Assembly: GCF_001675045.1 (NCBI RefSeq)
Contig: NZ_LYPA01000031.1
Coordinates: 110,903 to 174,902, forward strand
Source: Paenibacillus oryzae
GTDB lineage: Bacteria > Bacillota > Bacilli > Paenibacillales > Paenibacillaceae
Length of the DNA stretch: 64,000 nt
Reading direction: 5' to 3'
A program made the position numbers and the translations under genes. Shown one piece after another: positions 46,634 to 56,433 of this stretch. Within the stretch, counting starts at the first letter, position 1; each line of letters begins with the position of its first letter. The notes under the pieces are model-generated. The model ran no database searches and was not told the DNA's origin. It saw only the letters and a list, made by a program, of their open reading frames with translations.

Positions 46634-48598
46634 GTGGTGTCGTTGGAGGAGCATTTGCAAGTATGGAACCGGTCGGCCTTGTTTGTAAACGACATCCGCC
46701 GGATGGTCGTGCAGCGTAACGAAACAAAAGCCGCCGACATGGCAGGCAGCGCATTTCTTCTGGTTCATCGGGGAAATGCAATAATTGAGCTTGACGGAAC
46801 CCCTCATCGGGTCAGCGGTCCTTACATATGTCATGTTCCCAAGGGATTTCGTCTGACCGTTACCCTTGTACAGGAGCCGCTGGAATTTGATCTTGTTTAT
46901 TACAAGGCGTTTTTGGCACCGCCCTACTGGAGGGGGCTGCTCCGAATCCAAAGGGACAACAATCCGTTTTGCGATTTCTTCGGCTTTGTCCCAAGCCGCC
47001 ATCTTGCTATCTTTACTCTAATGGAAGAAATGCACCGGCTATGGAGAGAACGAGGGCAGCTGGAGAGGTTTCAGGCAAGAGCCTTATTCTATCAACTGGC
47101 AGGAGAGCTGCTGCGGCAGCGGAGCGAGCAGGAGCATGGGGGAGCGCGCGGAGACGATCTGGTCAGCCAGGCGGTGCACTACATGGACACGCGATACGGG
47201 GAGGCGATTACGCTGCAGGAGCTTGCTTCTGCGCTTCAGGCGGCGCCAAGATCGCTGCAGCGCCAATTCAAATCGAAGCTTGCCGTAACGCCTATGGATT
47301 ATCTCATTGGGGTGCGCATGAAGCGGGCAAGCGAGCTGCTTGCCGGCACTGGAGCGACCTTGCGGGACATTGCGGAGGCTACTGGCTATACGGACAGCTA
47401 TTATTTCAGCCGCGCCTTCAAAAAGTACAGCGGCTATTCTCCCCTCCAATACCGCAACCGCTGTCGCAATTCTACATCCGATTTGTCGTTAAATTCCATT
47501 GGAGGCGAAGCGTATCTCCCGTATAGTTTTGATAGTGCAAATCATTATCAATACAAAAGCGAAGGAGATACACAAGTGGCTAAACGAACAACATCTATGC
47601 TGGCAGTCAGCGTCATGCTTACATTGACGCTTATATTAGGGGCATGCTCTGGCGGAGCAAACGGGGCAAGAACCAATGGCGGAGAAGGAGCTTCGCCATC
47701 ACCGACATCCACAACGGCAGCGGCGACCTCAACCCCGACGCAAGCGGCGCAAGCCAGTTACCCTGTAACCATCAAGGATTTGAGAGGCGACGTTACACTG
47801 GAGCAAAAGCCGGAGCGAATTGCGGTGCTGGACACCAAATTCGTCGATCAGCTGGTAACGCTGCAAGAGATGCCTGCGGGCAGTGTTACGGCTGCCGGAT
47901 CGGACTCCGACTTCCCGGAATATTTGGCTGGTCAGCTGAATGACGTCAAGGTGCTGGGCACGCGTGACGAGCCCAATCTGGAGGCGATAGTGGCAATGGA
48001 CCCGGACTTGATCATTTTAACGGGGTTCCAGGAGAAGGTTTATGACCAGGTTTCCAAAATTGCTACAACGATCATGCTGGATTTTGACGAGGATTGGAAG
48101 GACACCTTGGTTACGGTAGGCAAAATCGTTGGTAAAGAGCAGGAAGCAAATGTTGTGCTGGATAACTACAAAGAGAAGGTTGCCAGCCTGAAGGAAAAGC
48201 TGCAAGAGAAGCTGAACGGAGAAAGCGTTGCGCTTCTGCGTCCTCGCGATGGCGAAATTCGCGTTCATACGGCGGCTCACCGCACCGGAGCTATTTTGTA
48301 CAACGATTTGGGATTAACCGTACCGGAAGCTGTCAAGCAGCAGGATGACACTGCTTATCATATTTCGCTTGAGGCGTTGGCGGACGTTGGCGCCGACCAT
48401 TATTTCCTGCTGACGGACGATATGTTCAAGGATCAGGTTCAAGAATTCCAGAATACAGAAACCTGGAAATCCCTGAAGCCGGTTAAGGAAAACCATGTGT
48501 ACACGGTGGATACGACTCTATGGATTGCGTATTATGGTCCAATCGCTATCAATATGATCGTGGATCAAGTGGAGGAAGCGATTCTTGGCGGCAGCTAA
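46634..48598 (+). CDS. AraC-family regulator ORF that reads in frame through the next lipoprotein gene
   Basis: The first 285 or so codons encode a normal AraC regulator. They include an N-terminal sensor (IELDGTPHRVSGPYICHVPK) and a double helix-turn-helix (about 175-285) with ITLQELASALQAAPRSLQRQ and LRDIAEATGYTDSYYFSRAF. No stop codon follows. The frame runs 30 codons across a promoter, Fur box and SD and then through the whole lipoprotein gene at 47576, for 654 codons in all. A fusion would carry an internal signal peptide and lipobox (LILGACSGG), unlike the cytoplasmic AraC-binding-protein fusions known as Btr. I read it as an AraC gene that has lost its stop, with the lipoprotein also made separately. 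GTG 46634 or 46637 follows GGGAGG. Confidence 0.75.
   Translation: MVSLEEHLQVWNRSALFVNDIRRMVVQRNETKAADMAGSAFLLVHRGNAIIELDGTPHRVSGPYICHVPKGFRLTVTLVQEPLEFDLVYYKAFLAPPYWRGLLRIQRDNNPFCDFFGFVPSRHLAIFTLMEEMHRLWRERGQLERFQARALFYQLAGELLRQRSEQEHGGARGDDLVSQAVHYMDTRYGEAITLQELASALQAAPRSLQRQFKSKLAVTPMDYLIGVRMKRASELLAGTGATLRDIAEATGYTDSYYFSRAFKKYSGYSPLQYRNRCRNSTSDLSLNSIGGEAYLPYSFDSANHYQYKSEGDTQVAKRTTSMLAVSVMLTLTLILGACSGGANGARTNGGEGASPSPTSTTAAATSTPTQAAQASYPVTIKDLRGDVTLEQKPERIAVLDTKFVDQLVTLQEMPAGSVTAAGSDSDFPEYLAGQLNDVKVLGTRDEPNLEAIVAMDPDLIILTGFQEKVYDQVSKIATTIMLDFDEDWKDTLVTVGKIVGKEQEANVVLDNYKEKVASLKEKLQEKLNGESVALLRPRDGEIRVHTAAHRTGAILYNDLGLTVPEAVKQQDDTAYHISLEALADVGADHYFLLTDDMFKDQVQEFQNTETWKSLKPVKENHVYTVDTTLWIAYYGPIAINMIVDQVEEAILGGS
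47499..47549 (+). promoter_or_regulatory. Internal promoter and Fur box of the second siderophore lipoprotein
   Basis: TTGGAG (47499-47504), 17 bases and TATAGT (47522-47527) are followed by GATAGTGCAAATCATTATC (47531-47549). The latter matches the 19-base Fur consensus at 16 positions. The layout copies that of the gene at 41251, although it lies inside the open AraC frame. Confidence 0.72.
47576..48598 (+). CDS. Iron-siderophore ABC transporter substrate-binding lipoprotein
   Basis: 340 residues from GTG 47576, with AAGGAG ending eight bases upstream. The signal peptide VAKRTTSMLAVSVMLTLTLI leads into the lipobox LGAC (Cys 24), then a Ser/Thr/Pro-rich spacer. A class III binding fold follows (VTIKDLRGDVTLEQKPERIA, NLEAIVAMDPDLIILTG). 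It should capture a ferri-siderophore or ferri-citrate outside the membrane. The last 14 bases overlap the FhuF-like gene. The separate start is supported by signal peptide, SD, promoter and Fur box. Confidence 0.88.
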   Translation: MAKRTTSMLAVSVMLTLTLILGACSGGANGARTNGGEGASPSPTSTTAAATSTPTQAAQASYPVTIKDLRGDVTLEQKPERIAVLDTKFVDQLVTLQEMPAGSVTAAGSDSDFPEYLAGQLNDVKVLGTRDEPNLEAIVAMDPDLIILTGFQEKVYDQVSKIATTIMLDFDEDWKDTLVTVGKIVGKEQEANVVLDNYKEKVASLKEKLQEKLNGESVALLRPRDGEIRVHTAAHRTGAILYNDLGLTVPEAVKQQDDTAYHISLEALADVGADHYFLLTDDMFKDQVQEFQNTETWKSLKPVKENHVYTVDTTLWIAYYGPIAINMIVDQVEEAILGGS

Positions 48599-49364
48599 CA
48601 GCCCGTTGTTTCTGACGCCCAAGGAATGGGAGGGGCTTCCAAGCCGTTTTGCCATGGATGCAAAGGAGATTGAGATGCCTTTACTGTCATCCATACTGGC
48701 CTCCGAGCTGCTGGACAAGGAGAATTGCGTCCGTTATCTGGATTGGCTTGGCGCTCATATCGGAGCGCCCTCCCGAAGGGTGGCGGCCTCCATGCTTGCC
48801 AAACGGTACGCCTACCTCGTTATCGCTCCGGTTCTGCATGCCATGACCGGGTACAACAAAGGGTTAGGCCTATCGCTTGACAACTGCCGTTTGATTACGC
48901 CGGATTATAGCGGAATATTGCCGGAAAGGTCGAAATTCCCGGAGCTTCTTCTGGACGGGCAAGCCTTAATGATGTCTATCCCGGCGGCTGGCGAAAGATT
49001 TCCCTGGCGTGATGACATATTGAAGGAGCTGTTTGCCGGCCATATCGCCCCTTTATTTCGCGTCTTGGCGGAGGCGGGCGGCGTTCCAAAGGCTATATTA
49101 TGGGAAAATGCGGCGGTTCGCATTGCGCCGGTATTTGAAGACGTCCTCTTCATAGAAACAGCTAGAGAGGATTACAATTATATCGTAAGCGGGGCGTCCG
49201 CCGAATTGTTCGGGGAACGTCGCAATCCGTTGTTGGCCTTTTTGGAGCCTGCTTCGCCAAAAGCTTCGTTTTTGGCGGAGCGGGTTCGCAAAACCTGTTG
49301 CCTTTATTATGAGATGGCTCCGGAGTATTGCCGGAAGTGTCCAAAAGCCAAGCCGCAAAGCTAA
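48585..49364 (+). CDS. FhuF-like siderophore-iron reductase
   Basis: 259 residues. The C-terminus holds the FhuF [2Fe-2S] signature as TCCLYYEMAPEYCRKC (Cys-Cys-x10-Cys-x2-Cys), and the body resembles the ferric iron reductase family. TTG 48585 has GGAGG about nine bases upstream and overlaps the lipoprotein gene, so iron uptake and intracellular iron release are translated together. It would reduce iron from an imported siderophore in the cytoplasm. The gene end takes part in a terminator shared with the subtilase gene. Confidence 0.82.
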   Translation: MAAANSPLFLTPKEWEGLPSRFAMDAKEIEMPLLSSILASELLDKENCVRYLDWLGAHIGAPSRRVAASMLAKRYAYLVIAPVLHAMTGYNKGLGLSLDNCRLITPDYSGILPERSKFPELLLDGQALMMSIPAAGERFPWRDDILKELFAGHIAPLFRVLAEAGGVPKAILWENAAVRIAPVFEDVLFIETAREDYNYIVSGASAELFGERRNPLLAFLEPASPKASFLAERVRKTCCLYYEMAPEYCRKCPKAKPQS

Positions 49365-49410
49365 AGGGTGTCTTCTTTTGAAGACACGCACTAACGCTGC
49401 TTTGCGGCTT
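49350..49410. terminator. Nested bidirectional terminator overlapping two gene ends
   Basis: Inner stem GTGTCTTC-TTTT-GAAGACAC (49368-49387) and a perfect 12-base outer stem AAGCCGCAAAGC/GCTTTGCGGCTT (49350-49361 and 49399-49410). The outer arms lie inside the last codons of the FhuF-like gene and of the convergent subtilase gene. Confidence 0.65.
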
Positions 49411-50521
49411 GCAGCATGCGCGAAATATCCAGCTCGCCGACATTGCGGCGAGTTTTGCTGTTTTTTAGCGGCTGCATGGAACGTTTCATAATCGCTTTGA
49501 TTTCGCCGGGGGAAAGCCCCGGGTACAAGGACAATAGAAGGGCTACCGCGCCGCTTACATGCGAGGTGGCCATTGAGGTTCCGCTCATTTCGTTGTATTG
49601 GCCGCGCAGCCAAGCGGAGGGGATTTTGTCCCCGGGGGCGTAAATGTCGATGTATGCGCCTCTGTTGCTGAATGACGCGACCTTTCGTTGTCGATTGGTG
49701 GCGCCGACCGATATCGTCTGCGGGTAACGCGCGGGATAATCCACGGAGCGCAGCTTTCCGTCATTGCCCGAGGAGGCAATAATTATGACGCCGGAATTGT
49801 ATGCATTGTTGACTGCGCTAAGGAGCGCCTTGCTGCGGGTTTTCATGCCAAAGCTCATGTTGATAATATTCATGCCGTTGCGGACGCACCAGTCGATGCC
49901 CAGAATGATATCCGACACATAGGCGCTGCCATTGCGGTCAAAGGCTTTGACAGGTGCGATTAGCGAGCGCGGAGCAACGCCTGTCATCCCGTGTATGCCG
50001 CCAACCGCGGCGATTGTTCCGGCGATATGGGTGCCGTGGCCGTTGTCGTCGTGAGGCAGCTTGCTTCTGTTCAGCAAATTGATGCCCCTGAGCAAGGAAT
50101 GCTGCAAATCGGGATGCCCAAAGTCGATGCCGGTGTCGATGACGCCGATTTTGATCCGATGTCCCGTAGTGATGCTCCATGCTTGCGGCGCTTTGATCTG
50201 CTTTACGCCCCATTGGACGCCGTTTTCGAAGGAAGCATATTTTTTGAGCGAAGGGCTGACGCTGATTTTGCAATCCTTTTCAATCCAGATAGGACCGGTT
50301 GCCGTACCAAGTTCGACATCGTTTGGCAGCCTGCAGCAGATGCCCCTGATAATGGGCAGCGGTCTGTAAACATCCGAAAGGCCGGATGCCGATGCGGCTT
50401 TGGAGAGCCGATAGAGGAAGCGGCGGTAATAGCTGCCGCTTCGGAAGCGGATGATGCACTGGGCGGCGGGCCGTTCAGTCGCGGCTTGCTGAAGCCAGTG
50501 CAATAGTGTGGCAATATCCAT
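49391..50521 (-). CDS. S8-family subtilisin-like serine peptidase
   Basis: 376 residues. The catalytic triad is visible as GVIDTGIDFGHPDL (Asp), DDNGHGTHIAGTIA (His) and MSGTSMATSHVSGAV (Ser), with the oxyanion Asn in ASSGNDG. The first 110 residues are a basic, Tyr/Arg-rich region resembling a propeptide, but there is no clear signal peptide. It is therefore either intracellular or exported by an unrecognised route. ATG 50521 has GGGAAGGGGAAG upstream; the frame extends to 50587 without SD. Confidence 0.9.
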   Translation of the reverse strand: MDIATLLHWLQQAATERPAAQCIIRFRSGSYYRRFLYRLSKAASASGLSDVYRPLPIIRGICCRLPNDVELGTATGPIWIEKDCKISVSPSLKKYASFENGVQWGVKQIKAPQAWSITTGHRIKIGVIDTGIDFGHPDLQHSLLRGINLLNRSKLPHDDNGHGTHIAGTIAAVGGIHGMTGVAPRSLIAPVKAFDRNGSAYVSDIILGIDWCVRNGMNIINMSFGMKTRSKALLSAVNNAYNSGVIIIASSGNDGKLRSVDYPARYPQTISVGATNRQRKVASFSNRGAYIDIYAPGDKIPSAWLRGQYNEMSGTSMATSHVSGAVALLLSLYPGLSPGEIKAIMKRSMQPLKNSKTRRNVGELDISRMLQAAKQR

Positions 50522-50660
50522 TTGTAGGCTTCCCCTTCCCGAAGGACGATGCTCCACTATACTATGAAGCCCCCTCTGGAGCCGCATGAGCCACTTGCCC
50601 CGTATGAAATAAATAGGCGGGGCTCCGTGTCAAAACTCCCCCGTTTACATAGAATAAATG

Positions 50661-50738
50661 AAGAGCTTGGGGCTCTTACATCACCGGTGAAAGCCGGTTG
50701 GATACAGTCACGGCGAAGGGGCGACCCTTCGCTTTTTT
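50661..50738 (+). ncRNA. Candidate three-hairpin RNA ending in an intrinsic terminator, upstream of rpoE
   Basis: Hairpin 1: AAGAGC/GCTCTT with loop TTGGG (50661-50677). Hairpin 2: ACCGG/CCGGT with loop TGAAAG (50683-50698). Hairpin 3: GCGAAGGG-GCGA-CCCTTCGC (50713-50732), followed by six T. A weak promoter TGTCAA-16-TAGAAT ends about ten bases upstream. No plus-strand protein gene precedes it, so the terminator must serve a leader or small RNA. I match it to no known riboswitch class. A second, weaker hairpin and T run follow at 50754-50778. Confidence 0.4.
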
Positions 50739-50774
50739 GGCGTGACGTGAGGGGCGCGTTACAGAGCGCTTGCT

Positions 50775-50803
50775 TTTTTGCATAAAATAGGTTTTACTAT
50801 ACT
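50775..50803 (+). promoter_or_regulatory. Possible rpoE promoter
   Basis: TATACT (50798-50803) is a good -10. A TTTTTG lies 17 bases upstream as a weak -35. It is placed about 70 bases before the rpoE start and after the two upstream hairpins. Confidence 0.35.
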
Positions 50804-50871
50804 GTGACTAACAAGCAGCCTTAGAAAAAACGGGCAGTAAAACTTTTGAGTGCAAGAGAGGATGTGTCGAT

Positions 50872-51441
50872 ATGAGCGGCAGCAATCTGACGTTAAAGCT
50901 TGATCCTGAACGCATGAAGGAAATGCCGATGGTTGATTTGGCCTTCGAGGTGCTGAAAGCGGCTAATACGCCTTATTATTATCGCGATCTGATGATGGAG
51001 ATCGCTAAAATACGGGGTTTGTCCCAGGACGGCATTAATCAGTTCATCGCGCAGGTTTATACCGAAATCAATATAGACGGCCGTTTTGCCTGCGTTGGAA
51101 ATAATACATGGGGCCTCAAGCGCTGGTATCCGGTAGAGCGCTCCGAAGATCCGGTCGGCAATGCGAAGCGTACGCGCATTATCAATGACGACGACGATCT
51201 GGAGGAAGACGACTTGTACGGAGAAGAAGAGGATGATTCATTCTCCGCAGAAGACGACTTCGATAGCTATGATGAAGAAAACGAAGACTTCGAGGAAACG
51301 GAAGAGTCTGAAGTGGATGAAGAAGTAGAAATCGAAGACGAAGATCTGGAAGACGAAGTGGACGGAGAGCTCGACGAAGAGCTTGAGGACGAAGAGGAAG
51401 AAGACGATTTTGAAGATGTGGATGACGAAGAGGAACGTTAA
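50872..51441 (+). CDS. rpoE: RNA polymerase delta subunit
   Basis: 189 residues. The N-terminal HARE-HTH domain (about 12-85) reads MVDLAFEVLKAANTPYYYRD and FIAQVYTEINIDGRFACVG. The C-terminal 80 residues are almost entirely Asp and Glu, the hallmark of the delta subunit. It binds RNA polymerase, speeds its recycling and raises sensitivity to the initiating nucleotide. It is followed by pyrG as in Bacillus. Confidence 0.95.
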   Translation: MSGSNLTLKLDPERMKEMPMVDLAFEVLKAANTPYYYRDLMMEIAKIRGLSQDGINQFIAQVYTEINIDGRFACVGNNTWGLKRWYPVERSEDPVGNAKRTRIINDDDDLEEDDLYGEEEDDSFSAEDDFDSYDEENEDFEETEESEVDEEVEIEDEDLEDEVDGELDEELEDEEEEDDFEDVDDEEER

Positions 51442-51463
51442 TCAAGTTTGCGTTTACTTTAGC

Positions 51464-51583
51464 TTGACATGTCCAATGGGCCGGAGTAAACTATTGCATG
51501 GGCTTTAGATTTGGTTGCAAATAACGCATATATTTATGCATAAAGAGAAAAGTGCCCCCGTAGCTACGGGTGTCACTTTTTTT
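51464..51583 (+). promoter_or_regulatory. pyrG promoter and CTP-sensing attenuator leader
   Basis: TTGACA (51464-51469), 17 bases and TAAACT (51487-51492) place the start at GGGC (51500-51503). The leader ends in a terminator (about 51548-51583) with AAAGTG/CACTTT and CCCGTA/TACGGG stems and seven T; its 5' arm contains CCCCC. In Bacillus pyrG, low CTP makes polymerase add extra G at the GGGC start, and the poly-G tail pairs with the C-rich 5' arm to prevent termination. All required parts are present here. A second hairpin (GGCGGAATG/CATTTCGCC) follows at about 51595-51620. Confidence 0.75.
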
Positions 51584-51665
51584 GTTTGAATGGCGGAATG
51601 TCTGGAGCATTTCGCCGTTTTTACAGGCTTTGACGCTCTGAATTTTGGGCAGACTTAAAATATAG

Positions 51666-53296
<1,631 letters not shown>

Positions 53297-53297
<1 letters not shown>

Positions 53298-53372
53298 TGC
53301 AGGATTTCCAATCTCGTTTGTCAGAATTTCAGCAGACTATGCAGGATTTTGTATAAACGAGAAGGAAATTCC
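53297..53372. repeat. Direct and inverted repeats between pyrG and spo0F
   Basis: ATGCAGGATTT occurs at 53297-53307 and again at 53339-53349. GGATTTCC...CTCGTTT (53302-53319) is mirrored by AAACGAG...GGAAATTCC (53355-53372). There is no T tract, so it is not a clear terminator. It may hold control sites for spo0F; AGGATTT resembles a sigma-H -35, but the spacing to a GAAT is not right. Confidence 0.45.
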
Positions 53373-53518
53373 CTACACTTCTCGAATATATATTTAAATA
53401 TGGGAGAGTTGTCCACGTTTTGCTGCCGTCTTTGTGAACGCGGCCGCTCGTCCTCAATGTGCTTCGATGGATGGAAGTTGTCTCATGTTGAAGTTCAGCC
53501 ACGGGGGGTAGATGTAGC

Positions 53519-53917
53519 TTGGATAAGAAAAAGGTATTGATTGTAGATGATCAGAACGGCATTCGCATCCTGCTCTTGGAAGTGTTCAACAGCGAGGGAT
53601 ATCACACTTTTCAAGCGCCAAACGGCAAGATTGCCTTGGAAATTGTGAGCTCGGAAGCCCCTGACCTGGTTTTGCTGGATATGAAGATTCCGGGTATGGA
53701 CGGTCTCGAAATACTGAAGCATATCAAGGCGATTAATCCCGACATCAAGGTCATCATGATGACGGCTTACGGCGAGCTGGATATGATTAAGGAAGCCACG
53801 GATCTTGGCGCGCTCATGCACTTCACCAAGCCTTTTGACATCGACGAGATGCGGATGGAGGTTAATCGCCATCTGCAAGGCGGAAACCCGCCTGACCGGT
53901 TTGCGGTAAGCTCCTGA
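53519..53917 (+). CDS. spo0F: Sporulation phosphorelay response regulator Spo0F
   Basis: 132 residues, a single receiver domain. Acidic pocket [18 protein letters not shown], phosphoacceptor Asp 54 in [12 protein letters not shown], Thr in [13 protein letters not shown] and Lys in [11 protein letters not shown] match Spo0F closely. It passes phosphate from sporulation kinases to Spo0B. The start is TTG, with GGGGGGT nine bases upstream. It sits between pyrG and fbaA as in Bacillus. Confidence 0.95.
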   Translation: MDKKKVLIVDDQNGIRILLLEVFNSEGYHTFQAPNGKIALEIVSSEAPDLVLLDMKIPGMDGLEILKHIKAINPDIKVIMMTAYGELDMIKEATDLGALMHFTKPFDIDEMRMEVNRHLQGGNPPDRFAVSS

Positions 53918-53926
53918 CAGATAGGG

Positions 53927-53963
53927 AACGGCATTGACGCCAAAAGCGGCAATGCCGTTTTTT
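53927..53963 (+). terminator. Terminator of spo0F
   Basis: ACGGCATTG pairs with CAATGCCGT (9 bases, plus inner C-G pairs), followed by six T. Confidence 0.88.
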
Positions 53964-54025
53964 GAGGCGCCTGTGGCTGATTCATTTAATTGTGATATAC
54001 AGCATTATTACTTTTGTGCGGGTTA

Positions 54026-54034
54026 TGGTATAAT
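54026..54034 (+). promoter_or_regulatory. Extended -10 promoter of fbaA
   Basis: TGGTATAAT is an extended -10 element (TGn before TATAAT), about 78 bases before the fbaA start. The -35 region is poor, as is common with this type. Confidence 0.6.
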
Positions 54035-54111
54035 AGCACAGAATAACAAGTCGGAACGGGCTTGGTGCAGAAGATTTTAAACAGAAAGCTACTATTAGGA
54101 GGAACAGAACT

Positions 54112-54966
54112 ATGCCACTCGTATCAATGAATGAATTATTGCCTAAGGCTAAGGCAAACAAGTATGCGGTAGGACAATTCAACATGAACAACCTGGAGTT
54201 TGCACAAGCGACTGTTGAAGCCGCCATTGAAGAAAATTCTCCATTTATTTACGGCGTAAGCGAAGGCGCTCTTAAATATATGGGAATCGAGTTTACAGTA
54301 GCTATGGCTAAAGCCGCAGCTGATAAATCGGGATTGCCAATCGCTCTGCACCTTGACCATGGCAGCAGCTTTGACGTAGCTATGAAATGTATCCGCGCTG
54401 GCTTCTCTTCCGTTATGTTCGACGGCTCCCACTATGGTCTGGAAGAAAACATCGCCCTGACTAAAGAAGTGGTTAAGGCTGCACGCGCAATGGGCGTTTC
54501 CGTTGAAGGCGAGCTGGGCACAATCGGCGGCGTTGAGGACGACCTGAGCGTTGACGAAGCTGATGCAAAAATGGCTGACCCTGCTGAAGCAATCCGTTTC
54601 TACGAAGAAACAGGCGTTGACTGTCTGGCAATTGCTGTTGGCACAGCGCACGGCATGTACAAAGGCGAGCCTAAAATTCATTATGATATCATTCAAAAGG
54701 TTGCTGACGCTATTCCAGTGCCAATCGTTCTTCATGGCGGTTCCGGCGTACCGGACGAAGCGATCCGTCTGTCGATCCAAGCAGGCGTTGGCAAAATCAA
54801 CGTAAACACCGAAAACCAAGTGGCTTGCACAAACGCAATCCGCGAAGTTTTGCTTGCTAACAGCGAAGTTATCGACCCTCGTAAATATTTGACTCCTGCA
54901 CGCGCAGCTATGAAGGCAGTCATCAAAGAAAAAATCCGTTTGTTCGGAAGCAACAACCAAGCTTAA
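54112..54966 (+). CDS. fbaA: Class II fructose-1,6-bisphosphate aldolase
   Basis: 284 residues. Zinc ligands and active-site residues appear in ALHLDHGSSFDVAMKCIRAG (HxDHG), SVMFDGSHYGLEEN, VEGELGTIGG and AVGTAHGMYKGEP, with VLHGGSGVPDEAIR. It cleaves fructose-1,6-bisphosphate in glycolysis. SD AGGAGG lies ten bases upstream. Codon use is more biased than in neighbouring genes (many GCT, CGT), as expected for a highly expressed enzyme. Confidence 0.96.
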   Translation: MPLVSMNELLPKAKANKYAVGQFNMNNLEFAQATVEAAIEENSPFIYGVSEGALKYMGIEFTVAMAKAAADKSGLPIALHLDHGSSFDVAMKCIRAGFSSVMFDGSHYGLEENIALTKEVVKAARAMGVSVEGELGTIGGVEDDLSVDEADAKMADPAEAIRFYEETGVDCLAIAVGTAHGMYKGEPKIHYDIIQKVADAIPVPIVLHGGSGVPDEAIRLSIQAGVGKINVNTENQVACTNAIREVLLANSEVIDPRKYLTPARAAMKAVIKEKIRLFGSNNQA

Positions 54967-54993
54967 TCCAGTCATTCGGAGTTAAAGGCATGC

Positions 54994-55064
54994 AAACCGC
55001 CTGAACAGTGCAAGCAGGATGAATTCGGCATAACCGTATCTCCTGCTTGCCGCGGCGGTTTTTT
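54994..55064 (+). terminator. Terminator of fbaA
   Basis: A two-part hairpin with AAACCGCC/GGCGGTTT outside and GCAAGCAGGA/TCCTGCTTGC inside, ending in six T. Confidence 0.88.
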
Positions 55065-55106
55065 CCTTTATTCTCTTTCCAACAGAGCGGGAGGATCAAT
55101 GATTTC

Positions 55107-56366
55107 ATGGAGAAATTGATGATACGCGGCGGACGGCCGCTTCGCGGAACCGTTCAGATCAGCGGAGCGAAAAACAGCGCTGTGGCCCTGGTGCCTGCCG
55201 CTATACTAGCGGAGACAGAGGTTGTTTTGGACAACTTGCCGCAAATTAGTGATGTTGCAGTTTATTCAGATATTTTGCAGGATTTGGGGGCCAAGGTTGA
55301 ACGGAACGGCGATACGATGAAGATTGACCCTTCTCGACTGATCCCGAAACCGATGCCTAATGGAAAGGTCAAGTTATTAAGAGCAAGCTATTACCTGATG
55401 GGTGCTATGCTTGGCCGGTTTGGAGAAGCCATTATCGGACTTCCCGGCGGCTGTAATTTTGAACCGCGTCCCATCGATCAGCATATTAAAGGGTTTGAGG
55501 CTCTTGGCGCTACGGTGACCAATGAACACGGAGCCATACGAATTACGGCAAAACAGCTCAGAGGAGCAAAGATTTATCTGGATGTAGCGAGTGTCGGTGC
55601 AACCATTAATATTATGCTGGCGGCCTCCAGGGCCAAAGGGTCCACGATTATTGAAAATGCGGCAAAAGAGCCTGAAATTATAGATGTAGCTACTCTCCTT
55701 AACGCGATGGGCGCCACAATCAAAGGCGCGGGCACCGAAACGATCCGGATTGAAGGCGTGGATCGGCTTCACGGCTGCCGTCATTCCATCATCCCTGATC
55801 GCATACAAGCAGGTACGTACATGATTGCCGCTGCGGCAACGCGCGGTGATGTCCTCATAGACAACATCATTCCCAAGCATATGGAAGCGATCACAGCCAA
55901 GCTGGAGGAAATGGGCGTAGAAGTTCACGAGATGGACGAATCCATCCGTATCGTCGGAGGCCCGCATTATACAGCAATAGATGTAAAGGCGTTGGTGTAT
56001 CCCGGCTTTGCAACGGATTTGCAATCTCCTATGACTACCTTGCTGACCCAAGCCAAAGGTGTCAGTATTTTGACCGATTATGTATACGGTACACGCTTCA
56101 AGCATGTGCCCGAGCTTGCCCGCATGGGGGCCAACATACGTGTTGAAGGGCGTTCCGCCATTATTGAAGGCGGCAAGCTAAATGCGGCTAAGGTAAAGGC
56201 GGCCGATTTGCGGGCAGGAGCGGCTCTGGTGGTTGCAGCCTTGACCGTTGAAGACGGCGTTACTGAAATTACAGGCGTGGAATACATCGATCGCGGCTAC
56301 GATCACCTCGTTGAAAATCTGTCCAGACTGGGCGCAGAGGTATGGCGGGTTAATGATTCGGAATAG
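55107..56366 (+). CDS. murZ: UDP-N-acetylglucosamine 1-carboxyvinyltransferase
   Basis: 419 residues. The N-terminus [20 protein letters not shown] matches MurZ (MurAB) of Bacillus. The catalytic Cys lies in [19 protein letters not shown], the fosfomycin-sensitive loop. It transfers enolpyruvate from PEP to UDP-GlcNAc, the first step of peptidoglycan synthesis. The position between fbaA and rho is that of murAB. GGGAGG is 12 bases before ATG 55107; a second in-frame ATG at 55119 is possible. Confidence 0.95.
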   Translation: MEKLMIRGGRPLRGTVQISGAKNSAVALVPAAILAETEVVLDNLPQISDVAVYSDILQDLGAKVERNGDTMKIDPSRLIPKPMPNGKVKLLRASYYLMGAMLGRFGEAIIGLPGGCNFEPRPIDQHIKGFEALGATVTNEHGAIRITAKQLRGAKIYLDVASVGATINIMLAASRAKGSTIIENAAKEPEIIDVATLLNAMGATIKGAGTETIRIEGVDRLHGCRHSIIPDRIQAGTYMIAAAATRGDVLIDNIIPKHMEAITAKLEEMGVEVHEMDESIRIVGGPHYTAIDVKALVYPGFATDLQSPMTTLLTQAKGVSILTDYVYGTRFKHVPELARMGANIRVEGRSAIIEGGKLNAAKVKAADLRAGAALVVAALTVEDGVTEITGVEYIDRGYDHLVENLSRLGAEVWRVNDSE

Positions 56367-56433
56367 ATATGGAATGATATGGAAATCATGAGAGTGAAGC
56401 GCAATAATACATTTGAGAATAAGTGGTGAGAAT

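Noticed and set aside
50661..50738. Assigning the RNA upstream of rpoE to a known riboswitch class
   Set aside because: The loops and spacers do not match the conserved cores I know for cobalamin, glycine, SAM, FMN, preQ1, purine, ZTP, fluoride or guanidine classes.
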